NCBI GenBank assembly: GCA_002862405.1
Contig: PKCZ01000145.1
Location: 1 to 54,987, forward strand
Length of the DNA: 54,987 nucleotides
Reading direction: 5' to 3'
DNA from: Pseudomonadota bacterium
GTDB taxonomy: Bacteria > Pseudomonadota > Gammaproteobacteria > Pseudomonadales > Halieaceae
Under the pieces are notes generated by a model that was not told the DNA's origin, searched no databases, and worked only from the letters and a program-made list of their open reading frames with translations. Numbering within the stretch: position 1 is the stretch's first letter; each line of letters starts with the position of its first letter. The position numbers and the translations under genes were made by a program. This document shows, piece by piece, positions 1-10,559 of this stretch.

Positions 1-276
1 GAGGAGGAGGCGGTAAGCAGCTACACCAATTATTTAGAGTTAATTGAGAGTGGTCAGATCGAAGATGTGCCCGCACCGCAACTAGCAATCGAGTACTACA
101 ATCTCCCGCCCGAGGCCAAATTGAGCGATATGATCCAGCGTGTAAGGGCTGACGAGCAGCATCATGCCGACGTTAATCTCCGCATGGCAGGTGGACGAAC
201 GAGGGAAGAGCCAAGCGTCTCAACAGATGCAAGCCAAGCAACGAGCGCCCCAAATACTCCCGGGGCTCGAGCTTAA
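1..276 (+). CDS. Alternative oxidase, C-terminal part (5' end outside the window)
   Basis: The reading frame is open from base 1 and ends at a TAA at 274-276, leaving 91 residues of a protein that starts upstream. It begins with EEEAVSSYT and later has [11 protein letters not shown], which match the two C-terminal di-iron ligand motifs of alternative oxidases (EEEA and RADExxHxxVNH). These membrane-surface di-iron enzymes oxidise ubiquinol and reduce oxygen to water without pumping protons. After the second motif there is a polar tail of about 30 residues rich in Ser, Thr, Ala and Pro, not expected to be catalytic. In an aerobic phototroph such an oxidase could drain an over-reduced quinone pool; that role is inference. 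Confidence 0.88.
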   Translation, partial: EEEAVSSYTNYLELIESGQIEDVPAPQLAIEYYNLPPEAKLSDMIQRVRADEQHHADVNLRMAGGRTREEPSVSTDASQATSAPNTPGARA

Positions 277-416
277 AAAATGGATTCACCGCCTTAACAT
301 AGATAGTCGTCTAGGTATTAGATACGATTGATTGAAGCGCGCCTCATCAGCATTTAGGTGGTCTTCAAATTCACACGCAGTGCAACGTAGGTACTGCCAC
401 TGATGAAGGAATATTT

Positions 417-2348
417 ATGCCGGTTATTACCCTTCCAGACGGATCCTCTCGTCAATTCGACAATGCAATCACGGTTTACGATGTCGCGGCAGACATTGGT
501 GCGGGGCTTGCGAAAGCTACCTTGGCGGGCGTCGTGGACGGTCGTGAAGTCGATGCTAGCTATTCCATCGAGAGTGATGCCGAGCTTAGAATCATCACCA
601 GTCGCGATGATCAGGCCCTTGAGATTTTACGGCACTCTACAGCACACTTACTGGCACAAGCAGTGCAACAGCTATTTCCCGGTACTCAAGTCACCATTGG
701 ACCGACTGTGGAAGACGGCTTCTATTACGACTTCGCATCTGACCATAACTTCTCGCTCGAAGATTTAGAAAAAATTGAAGCGAAAATGCAGGCGTTAGTG
801 GCCGATGACCTCCCGGTATCGCGTCTTGTCTACTCGCGCGAGCAAGCCGTTGAAATGTTTCGAGACATGGGTGAGCACTACAAGGTAGAAATCATCGAGG
901 CATTGCTTGAAGGCGAGGAAATCTCAGTGTATCAGCAGGGCGACTGGATGGACTTGTGTCGCGGACCTCATGTACCGAGCACAGGTAAGTTAGGTGCCTT
1001 TAAGTTAACCAAAGTAGCGGGTGCCTACTGGCGGGGCGATGCCAACAATCAGCAGTTGCAGCGTATTTACGGTACGGCTTGGTCCTCACCTAAAGAGCTC
1101 AAGGCATATCTGAATCGTATCGCTGAGGCAGAAAAGCGCGATCACCGAAAGATTGGCCGAAAATTGGGCTTGTTCCATTTTGCCGATGACGCACCCGGTT
1201 CAGTTTTTTGGCATCCCAAGGGTTGGACCCTGTTTCGCGAGCTATTGGAGTACATGCGCGGCCGACAGGATGCCGCAGGCTACGTTGAGGTGAATACACC
1301 AGATGTGATGGATCGCAGCCTGTGGGAGACATCGGGACACTGGTTCAACTACCGAGAGAACATGTTCTCAACTCAAACAGAGGACGAGCGCATTTTTGCG
1401 TTAAAGCCAATGAACTGCCCGGGTTCTGTATCGATGTTTGCGCAGGGTTTGAAGAGTTATCGGGATCTGCCGCTGCGCATGGCTGAGTTCGGAAAAGTCC
1501 ATAGGTATGAGCCATCAGGCGCCTTGCATGGGCTGATGCGTGTGCGTCATTTCACTCAGGACGATGCGCACATCTACTGCACTGAGGCGCAGATGGAGCA
1601 GGAATGCATCGATGTCGTTGCGCTCGTTCTGAATATCTACAAGGACTTTGGCTTTGAAGATGTTGTCATCAAGCTGTCGACGCGACCTGAAAATCGTATT
1701 GGCTCGGATGAGGTCTGGGACAAGCTTGAGGGTGCACTGAGTAATGCACTAGATGTGATGGGTTTGGATTACGTGCTCTTTCCCGGAGAGGGCGCATTTT
1801 ACGGACCTAAACTGGAGTTTGTTCTGCGCGATGCCATCGGGCGTGACTGGCAATGCGGTACCTTGCAGGTCGACATGAACTTACCGGAGCGTTTTGATAT
1901 CACCTACGTTGATGAGGACGGTAACCGGGATAAGCGTCCTGTGATGTTACATCGTGCGCTGTTTGGTTCATTGGAGCGCTTTATCGGGATTCTCATCGAG
2001 CACTTCGAGGGTAATTTCCCTGTATGGCTAGCACCCCAGCAAGCGGTGGTCGTCAACATTACCGACAAGCAGAGCAATTATGCCGAAGATGTGGTCAGCA
2101 CGCTAAAGGCGCAAGGTTTGCGTGTCGCTACCGATCTCAGGAATGAGAAAGTAGGCTTTAAGATTCGCGAAGCCGAGCTCTCTAAACTGCCCTATGTCTT
2201 GGTTGTGGGCGAGAAGGAGCGCGAGGCGGGCACGGTCGCGGTTCGAGGTCGTCACGGTGCTGACCTCGGTGTGATGTCGGTTGCCGACTTCGGCGCACAT
2301 TTGCAGACTGAAATTGCAAATAAATCAGTGGTTAACAAGACCGCTTGA
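417..2348 (+). CDS. thrS: Threonyl-tRNA synthetase
   Basis: Cytosolic class II aminoacyl-tRNA synthetase charging tRNA-Thr. The 643 residues match the usual length (E. coli about 642). An N-terminal TGS domain (about 1-62) is followed by the editing domain with HSTAH, then the catalytic core, whose zinc ligands are recognisable in KPMNCPGS (Cys), RVRHFTQDD (His) and [10 protein letters not shown] (His), and a C-terminal anticodon-binding domain. AAGGA about 6 bases before the ATG supports the start. It heads the conserved thrS-infC-rpmI-rplT-pheST-ihfA block. E. coli thrS is translationally autoregulated by a structured leader; the 140-base region upstream is long enough, but I could not identify tRNA-like arms with confidence. 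Confidence 0.98.
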   Translation: MPVITLPDGSSRQFDNAITVYDVAADIGAGLAKATLAGVVDGREVDASYSIESDAELRIITSRDDQALEILRHSTAHLLAQAVQQLFPGTQVTIGPTVEDGFYYDFASDHNFSLEDLEKIEAKMQALVADDLPVSRLVYSREQAVEMFRDMGEHYKVEIIEALLEGEEISVYQQGDWMDLCRGPHVPSTGKLGAFKLTKVAGAYWRGDANNQQLQRIYGTAWSSPKELKAYLNRIAEAEKRDHRKIGRKLGLFHFADDAPGSVFWHPKGWTLFRELLEYMRGRQDAAGYVEVNTPDVMDRSLWETSGHWFNYRENMFSTQTEDERIFALKPMNCPGSVSMFAQGLKSYRDLPLRMAEFGKVHRYEPSGALHGLMRVRHFTQDDAHIYCTEAQMEQECIDVVALVLNIYKDFGFEDVVIKLSTRPENRIGSDEVWDKLEGALSNALDVMGLDYVLFPGEGAFYGPKLEFVLRDAIGRDWQCGTLQVDMNLPERFDITYVDEDGNRDKRPVMLHRALFGSLERFIGILIEHFEGNFPVWLAPQQAVVVNITDKQSNYAEDVVSTLKAQGLRVATDLRNEKVGFKIREAELSKLPYVLVVGEKEREAGTVAVRGRHGADLGVMSVADFGAHLQTEIANKSVVNKTA

Positions 2349-2360
2349 TTGGCATAAATA

Positions 2361-2388
2361 CAAGGCATTAGCACCACCTAGTGCCTTG
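2361..2388. repeat. Inverted repeat between thrS and infC
   Basis: CAAGGCA (2361-2367) and TGCCTTG (2382-2388) are perfectly complementary, with a 14-base loop that can add a short TAG/CTA stem. No T-tract follows, so a classical intrinsic terminator is unlikely. It may be a processing site or part of the infC leader; the function is unknown. Confidence 0.4.
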
Positions 2389-2498
2389 TTATCCCGCGCT
2401 GTTCACTATAAAATCGCCGCCCTATTTTGGGTGGTGAGTGCGTCTTTTACTGATTTCTTAAGCCGCGAAGCCGATACCCGTGTGTGGAGAGAGTCAGT

Positions 2499-3026
2499 AT
2501 CAAGAACGATAGCAAGAGCAAAAGAGCTCTGACGAATGAGCAGATCGAGGCACCGATGGTGCGATTGATCGACGCCGATGGCAGCCAAGTCGGTATTGTC
2601 TCGAATGCGGAGGCAATGGAAAAAGCCGACGCGGCGGGCATGGATCTAGTGATGATGGCAGACGGTGAAACACCTGTTTGCAAGATCATGGATTACGGCA
2701 AGCACGTCTTTGAAGCGAAGAAGCAAAAAGCGGCTCAGAAGAAAAAGGCAAAGCGCACACAAATTAAAGAAATGAAGTTTCGTCCGGGAACGGACGAAGG
2801 CGACTACCAGGTCAAACTTCGTAGTTTGGTCCGGTTTTTAGAAAACGGTGACAAAGCCAAGGTCACGTTGCGATACCGCGGTCGTGAGATGGCTCACCAA
2901 GAGCTCGGTATGGAAATTCTCAAGCGAGTTGAGAGTGATCTTAGCGAGTTGGGTGCTGTTGAACAGTTTCCAAAAATGGAAGGTCGTCAGCTGACGATGG
3001 TGATAGCGCCCAAGAAACGAGGATAG
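2499..3026 (+). CDS. infC: Translation initiation factor IF-3 (probable AUC start)
   Basis: Binds the 30S subunit, blocks premature 50S joining and proofreads start-codon selection. Typical sequence blocks are [39 protein letters not shown] and [11 protein letters not shown], ending in APKKRG. There is no ATG at the N-terminus. A GTG at 2484 has little ribosome-binding sequence before it, whereas ATC at 2499 lies 9 bases after GGAGAG (2486-2491) and gives the family-like start [15 protein letters not shown] (175 residues). IF-3 rejects non-canonical starts, and E. coli infC uses AUU for autoregulation, so an AUC start here fits that logic. The GTG start would give 180 residues. Identity is sure; the start is probable. 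Confidence 0.93.
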   Translation: MKNDSKSKRALTNEQIEAPMVRLIDADGSQVGIVSNAEAMEKADAAGMDLVMMADGETPVCKIMDYGKHVFEAKKQKAAQKKKAKRTQIKEMKFRPGTDEGDYQVKLRSLVRFLENGDKAKVTLRYRGREMAHQELGMEILKRVESDLSELGAVEQFPKMEGRQLTMVIAPKKRG

Positions 3027-3107
3027 TGGCCCGTGAATGCCCTATTGCTCGGTTGATGAAACGCTCTGACAGGAAACTGGGAAGAGCCTTAAGCAGGAGT
3101 ATCTACG

Positions 3108-3302
3108 ATGCCAAAAGCCAAAATTCACAGTGGTGCCGCTAAGCGGTTTAAGAAGACGGCCAGTGGTTATAAGCGTAAGAGTGCTTATAAGAGCCACATC
3201 CTGACGAAAATGACGACTAAGCGTAAGCGTCAGCTCCGAGGCACATCAATGATTCATAAGTCCGACGTGGTACTTGTGGATCGTATGTTGCGCGCCAAGT
3301 AA
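3108..3302 (+). CDS. rpmI: 50S ribosomal protein L35
   Basis: Small basic protein of the large ribosomal subunit, 64 residues, the normal length. It starts [17 protein letters not shown] and ends VDRMLRAK, as is typical of bacterial L35. AGGAG at about 3094-3098 precedes the ATG. It sits between infC and rplT. In E. coli this pair is repressed at translation by L20; no comparable operator was traced here. Confidence 0.97.
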   Translation: MPKAKIHSGAAKRFKKTASGYKRKSAYKSHILTKMTTKRKRQLRGTSMIHKSDVVLVDRMLRAK

Positions 3303-3328
3303 TCGTTAAGTTCTTTAGGAGATAAGAC

Positions 3329-3688
3329 ATGCCTCGTGTAAAACGTGGTGTCACGGCTCACCGTCGACACAAGAAAATTCTCAAGCAAGCAAAGGGTTAC
3401 TACGGCGCGCGTTCACGTGTATTCCGAGTGGCTAAGCAGGCTGTCACCAAAGCGGGACAGTACGCCTATCGTGACCGCCGTCAGCGCAAGCGTCAGTTCC
3501 GCGCGCTCTGGATTACGCGTATTAACGCGCAGTCACGAGCAAACGGTATGACCTACAGCAAGTTCATCAATGGTCTCAAGCGAGCTGAGATTACTCTCGA
3601 TCGTCGCGTCCTTGCTGATCTCGCTGTCCACGATAAGCCAGCATTTGCTGCAGTGGTGGAGCGTGCTAAAGCTGCACTCGCAGCTTAA
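3329..3688 (+). CDS. rplT: 50S ribosomal protein L20
   Basis: 23S rRNA-binding assembly protein of the 50S subunit, 119 residues, standard length. It begins [19 protein letters not shown], has a long basic helical N-terminal half ([15 protein letters not shown]) and a globular C-terminal domain ([20 protein letters not shown]). A strong ribosome-binding site, TTTAGGAGA, lies just upstream. It is followed by an intrinsic terminator before pheS. In E. coli L20 is the autorepressor of the infC-rpmI-rplT unit. Confidence 0.98.
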   Translation: MPRVKRGVTAHRRHKKILKQAKGYYGARSRVFRVAKQAVTKAGQYAYRDRRQRKRQFRALWITRINAQSRANGMTYSKFINGLKRAEITLDRRVLADLAVHDKPAFAAVVERAKAALAA

Positions 3689-3735
3689 TTGCAGTTTTCG
3701 GGCTACCGACTGCACTAATGCAGAGCGATAATCAG

Positions 3736-3759
3736 AAGGAGGCTACGGCCTCCTTTTTT
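3736..3759 (+). terminator. Intrinsic terminator or attenuator between rplT and pheS
   Basis: AAGGAGGC (3736-3743) pairs perfectly with GCCTCCTT (3748-3755) around the stable tetraloop TACG, followed by further T residues to 3759. This is a textbook rho-independent terminator. Just upstream, TGCAGT (3690-3695) and TGCAG (3719-3723) can both pair with the shared ACTGCA (3709-3714). Read-through into pheST could therefore be regulated, although no Phe-rich leader peptide is visible. Confidence 0.85.
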
Positions 3760-3780
3760 GAATGAGTGGAGCGTGAGTAA

Positions 3781-4803
<1,023 letters not shown>

Positions 4804-4812
4804 GTTAGCACG

Positions 4813-7182
4813 ATGATTATTTCTGAACAGTGGCTGCGTACCTGGGTCAGTCCTCAAGTGACGACAGACGCTTTGAGTCACAAGCTGACCATGATTGGCC
4901 TAGAGGTCGACAGTATCGCAGGCGCGGCTGACGCGTTCTCGGGCGTTGTCGTTGCGCAAATCATTGCGGCTGAGCAACATCCTAATGCCGACAAGCTGCA
5001 GGTCTGTACAGTCAACGCTGGTGACGAGACCGTGCAGATTGTTTGCGGTGCACCGAATGCCCGTGCGGGCCTGGTAGCACCACTCGCCAAGGTGGGGGCG
5101 GTGTTGCCCGGCAACCTCAAGATCAAGAAAGCCAAGCTCCGCGGCGTGGAGTCTCAAGGTATGCTCTGTGCGGGCGCTGAGCTGACTATTTCTGAAGATA
5201 ACGATGGTCTTATGGAGCTTCCCGCTGATGCGCCCATTGGTGCCGATATTCGGGAGTATCTGTCGCTTGACGATCGGGTCATTGAGCTGGGCCTCACACC
5301 GAATCGAGCCGACTGCCTCAGCATTCGTGGTGTCGCTCGCGACGTGGCGGTTGCTTTTGATGAAGACCTAAATGAGCCTGCGATACCGCCTGTCGAAAGT
5401 ACGATTGCCGACACCTTCCCAGTCGCTATTGAGGCCACGGCGAAATGTCCAAGATATCTCGGTCGTGTCATCAAAAACGTTGACCTATCGCGTACCACAC
5501 CCGACTACATGCGTGAGCGTCTAGAGCGGGCTGGATTGCGATCGATTGACGCGGCAGTCGACGTCACTAACTACGTTTTATTGGAATTGGGTCAACCTCT
5601 GCATGCCTTTGACCTTGATCGACTAGCTGGCGGGATTGTTGTCCGCGAGTGTGAGCCAGGGGAGGTGTTAACACTCCTCGATAGTACTGAGCAGACGTTA
5701 CAGCCTGGAACCTTGGTAATTGCTGATCAAACAAAACCACTGGCGCTTGCGGGTATTATGGGTGGTGCGGACAGCGGTGTGAGTGAGACCACGACCAATC
5801 TATTCCTCGAGAGCGCCTTCTTCACGCCAGAACTGATGGCGGGCAGAGCGCGGTCGTATGGATTGCACACGGATGCATCTCATCGTTACGAGCGCGGTAT
5901 CGATTTTCAGCTGCAACGCGACGCTATGGAGCGCGCAACACAGTTATTCATTGACGCCGTGGGTGGCGAAGCAGGCCCCGTGACAGAAGTGGTCTCCGAT
6001 GCCGATCTGCCTGTGAACGAAGCTGTTCTTCTGAGAGAAACGCAAATTAAAAAGCTTCTCGGCATTAGTGTGGACCGTGTGGAGGTAGAGCGCATCCTAG
6101 AAGGCCTTGGCTTCTGGGTTGTTGGGCACGAGCAAGGTTGGTTGTGTACTGCCCCCAGTTGGCGCTTCGATATGGGTCTTGAAGTGGACCTCATCGAGGA
6201 GCTCGCCCGCATCATTGGGTTCGATGCCATCCCAGCGCAACCAATCAAGGCGAGCCTTATCCCGGTGGGAGTTCCCGAGACACGCCGTGCGCTCCGTATG
6301 GCCAAGAATGACCTTGTTGCACGGGGATATTTCGAAGCTGTGACTTTCAGCTTTGTCGCGCCGGAGGTACAGGCTCATTTTGATCCCGAGCTTTCACCCA
6401 TACCTTTGAAGAATCCGATATCAGCGGATCTAGCGGTCATGCGTACTAGCCTCATTCCCAGCTTGTTGAAAGCGATAGCGCATAATGCCAGTCGGCAGCA
6501 GAGCCGTGTTCGCTTGTTTGAGACGGGCCTTAAATTTATCCCGGGTAAAGGCGATGCTGAGCAGATCCCAATGCTTGCGCTCGCGGTGTCGGGATTGCGA
6601 GACACAGAGGGTTGGTCAACTGAGAAAGCGGCGGCTGACTTTTTTGATGTGAAGGGAACCGTCGAGGGCTTACTTGCGAATCTGGGTGATCGACTGACCT
6701 TTGAGGCGTCCGTTTTCCCGGGGCTTCACGACGGGCAAAGTGCGGCGATCTCAGTAGACGGTAAGCCCGTTGGACGTATCGGTGCAGTGCATCCGAGCGT
6801 GCGCAAAGCCATGGGTATTCCGGCTAACACGGTTGTTGCCGAGGTACTTCAATCGGTGGTGACTGATGTTGCCATGCCGGCATACGATGATATTTCCAAA
6901 TATCCCGAGACCCGTAGAGATCTCGCATTGGTGGCTGACAAGGATATTGCTTCAGCGGAGGTGCTCTCGACTATTCGCACCGCTGCTGGGCCCTTGCTCA
7001 CCAAATTAGATCTTTTTGACGTCTATGAGGGAACTGGCTTGGCAGAAGGTAGGAAAAGTCTGGCCATCGGTTTGACATTCCAAGATCAAAGTCGCACTCT
7101 CGATGAGTCAGAGGTATCGAGTGCCATACACCAAGTGCTTGATTCATTGAGAGAAAAACTGGGGATCGAACTGCGAAGCTAG
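4813..7182 (+). CDS. pheT: Phenylalanyl-tRNA synthetase beta subunit
   Basis: Editing and tRNA-binding subunit of the heterotetramer, 789 residues, close to the usual 795. An N-terminal OB-fold tRNA-binding domain (about 40-148, with [10 protein letters not shown]) is followed by the B3/B4 editing domain, B5 domain, synthetase-like core and a C-terminal ferredoxin-fold anticodon-binding domain (about 695-789, [13 protein letters not shown]). It is co-transcribed with pheS and is followed 7 bases later by ihfA, as in other gammaproteobacteria. Confidence 0.97.
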   Translation: MIISEQWLRTWVSPQVTTDALSHKLTMIGLEVDSIAGAADAFSGVVVAQIIAAEQHPNADKLQVCTVNAGDETVQIVCGAPNARAGLVAPLAKVGAVLPGNLKIKKAKLRGVESQGMLCAGAELTISEDNDGLMELPADAPIGADIREYLSLDDRVIELGLTPNRADCLSIRGVARDVAVAFDEDLNEPAIPPVESTIADTFPVAIEATAKCPRYLGRVIKNVDLSRTTPDYMRERLERAGLRSIDAAVDVTNYVLLELGQPLHAFDLDRLAGGIVVRECEPGEVLTLLDSTEQTLQPGTLVIADQTKPLALAGIMGGADSGVSETTTNLFLESAFFTPELMAGRARSYGLHTDASHRYERGIDFQLQRDAMERATQLFIDAVGGEAGPVTEVVSDADLPVNEAVLLRETQIKKLLGISVDRVEVERILEGLGFWVVGHEQGWLCTAPSWRFDMGLEVDLIEELARIIGFDAIPAQPIKASLIPVGVPETRRALRMAKNDLVARGYFEAVTFSFVAPEVQAHFDPELSPIPLKNPISADLAVMRTSLIPSLLKAIAHNASRQQSRVRLFETGLKFIPGKGDAEQIPMLALAVSGLRDTEGWSTEKAAADFFDVKGTVEGLLANLGDRLTFEASVFPGLHDGQSAAISVDGKPVGRIGAVHPSVRKAMGIPANTVVAEVLQSVVTDVAMPAYDDISKYPETRRDLALVADKDIASAEVLSTIRTAAGPLLTKLDLFDVYEGTGLAEGRKSLAIGLTFQDQSRTLDESEVSSAIHQVLDSLREKLGIELRS

Positions 7183-7189
7183 TAACAAT

Positions 7190-7489
7190 ATGTCCGCATT
7201 AACGAAATCAGAGATGGCCGATAAGCTCTTTGAGGAGTTGGGTCTCAACAAGCGCGAAGCGAAAGAGCTGGTGGAGCAGTTTTTCGAAGAGATTCGTATC
7301 TGTCTCGAAAATAACGAACAGGTGAAACTCTCGGGCTTCGGCAACTTTGACCTTCGCGATAAAGGCTCGCGTCCCGGTCGTAATCCTAAGACGGGTGAAG
7401 AGATTCCTATTTCAGCTCGACGTGTTGTTACCTTCAAGCCCGGACAGAAGCTCAAAGCCCGGGTAGAGAAGATGCAAAACGATGCTTGA
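7190..7489 (+). CDS. ihfA: Integration host factor alpha subunit
   Basis: DNA-bending nucleoid protein working as a heterodimer with IhfB. 99 residues, the normal length; it has the HU/IHF fold with [18 protein letters not shown], where the proline intercalates into DNA at the tip of the beta-arm. It starts [19 protein letters not shown]. The position directly after pheT is the conserved gammaproteobacterial location. The ribosome-binding site is weak, suggesting coupling to pheT translation. The next gene starts inside its last codons. Confidence 0.97.
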   Translation: MSALTKSEMADKLFEELGLNKREAKELVEQFFEEIRICLENNEQVKLSGFGNFDLRDKGSRPGRNPKTGEEIPISARRVVTFKPGQKLKARVEKMQNDA

Positions 7490-7841
7490 GCCCACGCACA
7501 ACAACGAGTTACCACCTATCCCGGGAAAACGCTATTTCACCATTGGTGAAGTCAGCGCCTTGTGTGCCGTAAAGCCGCATGTGCTGCGTTATTGGGAAGC
7601 CGAGTTTCCCCAGCTGAAGCCCGTCAAACGTCGCGGTAACCGACGTTATTATCAACGGGGCGATGTCGAACTAGTTCGAGCTATCCGCGGCCTGCTTTAC
7701 GAAGAGGGCTATACCATCGGTGGTGCGCGCCAGCGTCTGACCAGTGAAGACGGCCCCAACCCGGTGGCTGTCATGTCAGCGGTGAGCGATAGCCTTAAAG
7801 ATTTGCAAGCGGCAAAGTCCTTGCTTCAACGAGACGACTAA
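7482..7841 (+). CDS. MerR-family transcriptional regulator
   Basis: 119-residue DNA-binding protein that overlaps the end of ihfA by 8 bases. The N-terminal winged-helix domain is clear ([59 protein letters not shown]). The C-terminal part is short and lacks a cysteine set for metal binding, so it is not a mercury or copper sensor of the known type. A MerR-like gene directly behind ihfA is common in gammaproteobacteria; its target is not known to me. Confidence 0.9.
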   Translation: MLEPTHNNELPPIPGKRYFTIGEVSALCAVKPHVLRYWEAEFPQLKPVKRRGNRRYYQRGDVELVRAIRGLLYEEGYTIGGARQRLTSEDGPNPVAVMSAVSDSLKDLQAAKSLLQRDD

Positions 7842-7843
7842 GA

Positions 7844-7872
7844 TTCCCTAACGCTGCGAATACCCGTATACT
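7844..7872 (+). promoter_or_regulatory. Probable promoter of the tRNA-Pro gene
   Basis: A good -10 hexamer TATACT (7867-7872) lies 10 bases before the mature tRNA 5' end, followed by a GC-rich discriminator (TCGCGGCC) typical of stringently controlled stable-RNA promoters. The -35 (TTCCCT, 7844-7849, 17-base spacing) is poor. Confidence 0.45.
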
Positions 7873-7882
7873 TCGCGGCCTT

Positions 7883-7959
7883 CGGGGCGTAGCGCAGTCT
7901 GGTAGCGCACCACACTGGGGGTGTGGTGGTCGCAGGTTCAAATCCTGCCGTCCCGACCA
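7883..7959 (+). tRNA. tRNA-Pro, anticodon GGG
   Basis: The acceptor stem CGGGGCG (7883-7889) pairs with CGTCCCG (7949-7955), followed by discriminator A and an encoded CCA (7957-7959). The anticodon arm CCACA/TGTGG encloses a 7-base loop CTGGGGG whose middle triplet is GGG, reading CCC and CCU proline codons. The T arm is GCAGG-TTCAAAT-CCTGC. All cloverleaf parts are present, so it should be functional. No clear terminator follows, only a short T-run. Confidence 0.97.
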
Positions 7960-8039
7960 TCTTTTTACCTTATCTGAGCCATTTATAGCGATTTTCCTTC
8001 AACTACATGGGCGCTATGTACTGACCTAACGAAACCCGT

Positions 8040-8267
8040 ATGACAATCAATTGGGAACCAAGCGAATTCGATAAAGCGTTTTTGGTATCAGGTACGCTTT
8101 TAGTAGCCTCGGCATCGGGTCATAGCACGCTGGGATATCCAAAGCCCGTTTCTGTATCGGCAGATAATCAAAGAGACGCTAAAGCAAAAGTTCGAGCTAT
8201 GCTGTTGGCGAGGGACGGGCTGTCTGAAGAGAATGTCATAGAAGACAAGCTCGAGGTATCTGTCTAG
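8040..8267 (+). CDS. Small protein of unknown function
   Basis: 75-residue open frame starting MTINWEPSEFDKAFLVSG. It is soluble, mixed in charge, with no cysteine, signal peptide or membrane segment. The pattern (a glycine-containing beta-rich first half, then QRDAKAKVRAMLLARDGLSEENV as a likely helix) suggests a small alpha/beta fold. No strong ribosome-binding site precedes the ATG. I do not recognise the family. It is convergent with the globin-like gene and downstream of the tRNA gene. Confidence 0.55.
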   Translation: MTINWEPSEFDKAFLVSGTLLVASASGHSTLGYPKPVSVSADNQRDAKAKVRAMLLARDGLSEENVIEDKLEVSV

Positions 8268-8313
8268 ATAAGTGACCAAAAACCCCGCGAGGTCTGTGAC
8301 TTATTGCAAGCGA

Positions 8314-8721
8314 TCAGAACTGTTTGACATGCTCCATGATGCGGCCTATTCGGCTTGCCCAGGCTTCTTGCCATTCAGATCGCCAATCGGCCCCTAAGTC
8401 ATTGTCCAAAACGTCGCGCATACTTTGGAACAAACTTTCGTACATGGCTGTGGTCGCAGAGTAGGCCTTAATGTGGTTTTCCAGCTCCCAAGTTAAATAA
8501 CCACCTGGCTCCAAGTGCTCATCGGAGAGAAAGAGTTCGAGCATTGATGCAGACATACGTCCCCGCATGAACTCGTCCGAGTACTCCATCAACGCCGCAG
8601 CCTCAGGATTAAGCTCGAAAAAGCGCTTATAGACTCGATGTGCCATATCACCATGGCGCTCGGCATAAAGCTCTAGCGAAACTGAAATAAGGGCGATCTC
8701 GTCCACAGTGTCCGTCATCAA
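8314..8721 (-). CDS. Globin-like protein
   Basis: 135-residue, almost all-helical protein. The helix spacing, FFELNPEAAALM in the B-to-C helix region, and LENHIKAY, where His83 could be the proximal haem ligand, resemble single-domain globins. Such proteins bind oxygen or nitric oxide through haem, or serve as haem-based sensors. A distal-site residue cannot be assigned by eye, so haem binding is not proven. The start may be either of two adjacent methionines. It lies downstream of the aldehyde dehydrogenase gene on the same strand, separated by 126 bases. Confidence 0.6.
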   Translation of the reverse strand: MMTDTVDEIALISVSLELYAERHGDMAHRVYKRFFELNPEAAALMEYSDEFMRGRMSASMLELFLSDEHLEPGGYLTWELENHIKAYSATTAMYESLFQSMRDVLDNDLGADWRSEWQEAWASRIGRIMEHVKQF

Positions 8722-8847
8722 GGACTAGTACCTAGGTGTTCTACTGGGTGATCGTTGACGCACTTTTTGGCGCGCAGTGTCCACGTGCATCGCTATGGTG
8801 ATGCGAGGGCAGTTGCATCGGCATAAACGCGCCATAGTTTGCTTCGG

Positions 8848-10266
8848 CTAACCCAGTTTTCCGATGATATCTCCGAACAGCTCTTCGTCACTTGGGAGCG
8901 TCTTTGCTTGTGCGAGCGGCTTTGAGACCCAAGTAATGTTCACCAGATGTTTCCAGTTAATGTTCTCATTGGTGGAGTTGCCGCCCCAGCTGCCACAACC
9001 AAGCGAAAAGGTTTGGCGCATGCCATTCCACAGATTGCCACTGTTGGAGGGCGCCTGAGGCTGGTTCACCATGACGCGTGATGTTTTGGTGCCACTCGCG
9101 AGGGTGATGATGTTGTCATCGCTATTGGAGTAGATGCCGCAAGAGTGACCCATGCCCTGGTATTCCTGAATGGCGTTCGTGAGCGCAACTGCCTCGTGAA
9201 TATCGGCGACTTTATAAAACGCCATTACTGCCGAGAGTTTTTCCCCAGAAAAGGGATGGTCAGGTCCCACACCCTCATACGGCACAATAATAAATTTCCG
9301 GTCTTCTGGAATGGAGAATCCCGACATTTCAGCGAGCACCTGCGGCTGTTTGACGACGGCTGCTGTATTTAGCGCACCTTCGTGCCAGAGAACTGCTGCA
9401 ATCTTGTCAGCCTCTTCGGGTGATGCGACATAACCCCCTTCGGCGATCAGGTTGCTGAGCAGCTCGTCATAGACGCTCTCAAAGACAATGACGGAGTTGT
9501 CGGCGGAGCAGGATGCTGCCAGGTCCAGCGTCTTAGAGATGCGTATTTTTTCTGCCGTGTCTAAAAGGTCGGCTGTCTCATCAACCGTGATAACTGCATT
9601 CCCAGCGCCCACGCCCAACGCGGGCGTACCACTTGAATACGCCGCCTTCACCATGCCCGGTCCACCCGTAGCAAGGATGAGGTCACATTGCTTCATCAGC
9701 GCTTCGGTTTTGCCGAGTGATGGCTGAGCCATGGTTTGCACAAGATCGGCAGGAGCCCCCATCTTTTCGAGAGCACCGCGCATTTTTTCGACAATCGTCA
9801 TGTTGATGAACTTAGCGCGTGGGTGCGGCGCAATGACAATAGCGTTACGACCCTTAACAGCATTAATGCTTTTAATCACTGGCGTTGCCTCGGGATTCGT
9901 CGAGGGCGATAGAGCGCCAATCACGCCAACTGGCTTGCAAATTTTGACGATATTGCGCTCGAGGTCCTCCTCGATCACACCGACCGATTTATCGGGGAGG
10001 ATATCCATGAGCGCCGCTCGGGTTTTCACTGATATTTTTGCGAATTTCCCGTTGTAGTCCCCTAGCTGAGTTTCATCGAGGGTTTGTTGCGCGAGTTCCT
10101 CGGCAACACCTGGTTGTGCGCAGGACCAGACCATTGCTCTAATGAGTCCATCGACTTGTTCTTGCGTGTAGTCAGCTATCGCAGCTTGAGCAACGCGTGC
10201 GCGTTCTATAAGCGCTGCAACTTCAGCTGTTTCCTCAGGCAGTACGGTCGTTTCTGGTGTGCCCAT
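8848..10266 (-). CDS. CoA-acylating aldehyde dehydrogenase (EutE/SauS/AdhE-N type)
   Basis: 472 residues of the NAD-dependent aldehyde dehydrogenase fold, acylating branch. It shows VGVIGALSPSTNPEATP near residue 115, ILATGGPGMVKAAYSSGTPA, and the catalytic cysteine in LAASCSADNSVIV. These features match enzymes converting an aldehyde plus CoA and NAD(P)+ to acyl-CoA: acetaldehyde (AdhE N-terminal half, EutE) or sulfoacetaldehyde (SauS). There is no iron alcohol dehydrogenase domain and no microcompartment targeting context. The substrate cannot be decided from sequence; a SauS-like role is one option. It is probably a single transcription unit with the globin-like gene or alone. Confidence 0.85.
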   Translation of the reverse strand: MGTPETTVLPEETAEVAALIERARVAQAAIADYTQEQVDGLIRAMVWSCAQPGVAEELAQQTLDETQLGDYNGKFAKISVKTRAALMDILPDKSVGVIEEDLERNIVKICKPVGVIGALSPSTNPEATPVIKSINAVKGRNAIVIAPHPRAKFINMTIVEKMRGALEKMGAPADLVQTMAQPSLGKTEALMKQCDLILATGGPGMVKAAYSSGTPALGVGAGNAVITVDETADLLDTAEKIRISKTLDLAASCSADNSVIVFESVYDELLSNLIAEGGYVASPEEADKIAAVLWHEGALNTAAVVKQPQVLAEMSGFSIPEDRKFIIVPYEGVGPDHPFSGEKLSAVMAFYKVADIHEAVALTNAIQEYQGMGHSCGIYSNSDDNIITLASGTKTSRVMVNQPQAPSNSGNLWNGMRQTFSLGCGSWGGNSTNENINWKHLVNITWVSKPLAQAKTLPSDEELFGDIIGKLG

Positions 10267-10559
10267 GATGTTCCCCTCACGTTCTTATGTTGCGAATCAT
10301 ACGTCCTAAAACGATGGCGTGCGATGGTCATAGTGCGGACTTAGTCCTTCAGGCTGTCTCTGAACTTAATGTGTAAGGTAGTGCTTAAAAAGATGAGCGA
10401 ATCCGCAAAACAATCCCTAAGTGACTTATTGCAGCGCGAGTTTGCGCTTCAACGAGTGCATCTGAGATTTTATGGCCCACGCTGGCCTCGTAGGGTGCGC
10501 GCCGTTATTTTTTGTTAGCTTAGTGTCATGGTATTTTGAGAAAGACGAGGGGTTTATCG

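Noticed and set aside
377-397. Hairpin GCAGT/ACTGC before thrS as a tRNA-like operator
   Set aside because: Only five pairs; no anticodon-like loop for tRNA-Thr could be shown.
10393-10518. 41-codon open frame between the aldehyde dehydrogenase and the NTF2-like gene (starts MSESAKQSLSDLL)
   Set aside because: No ribosome-binding site and no known family; kept only as a remote possibility. The rest of this 293-base gap shows nothing clear.
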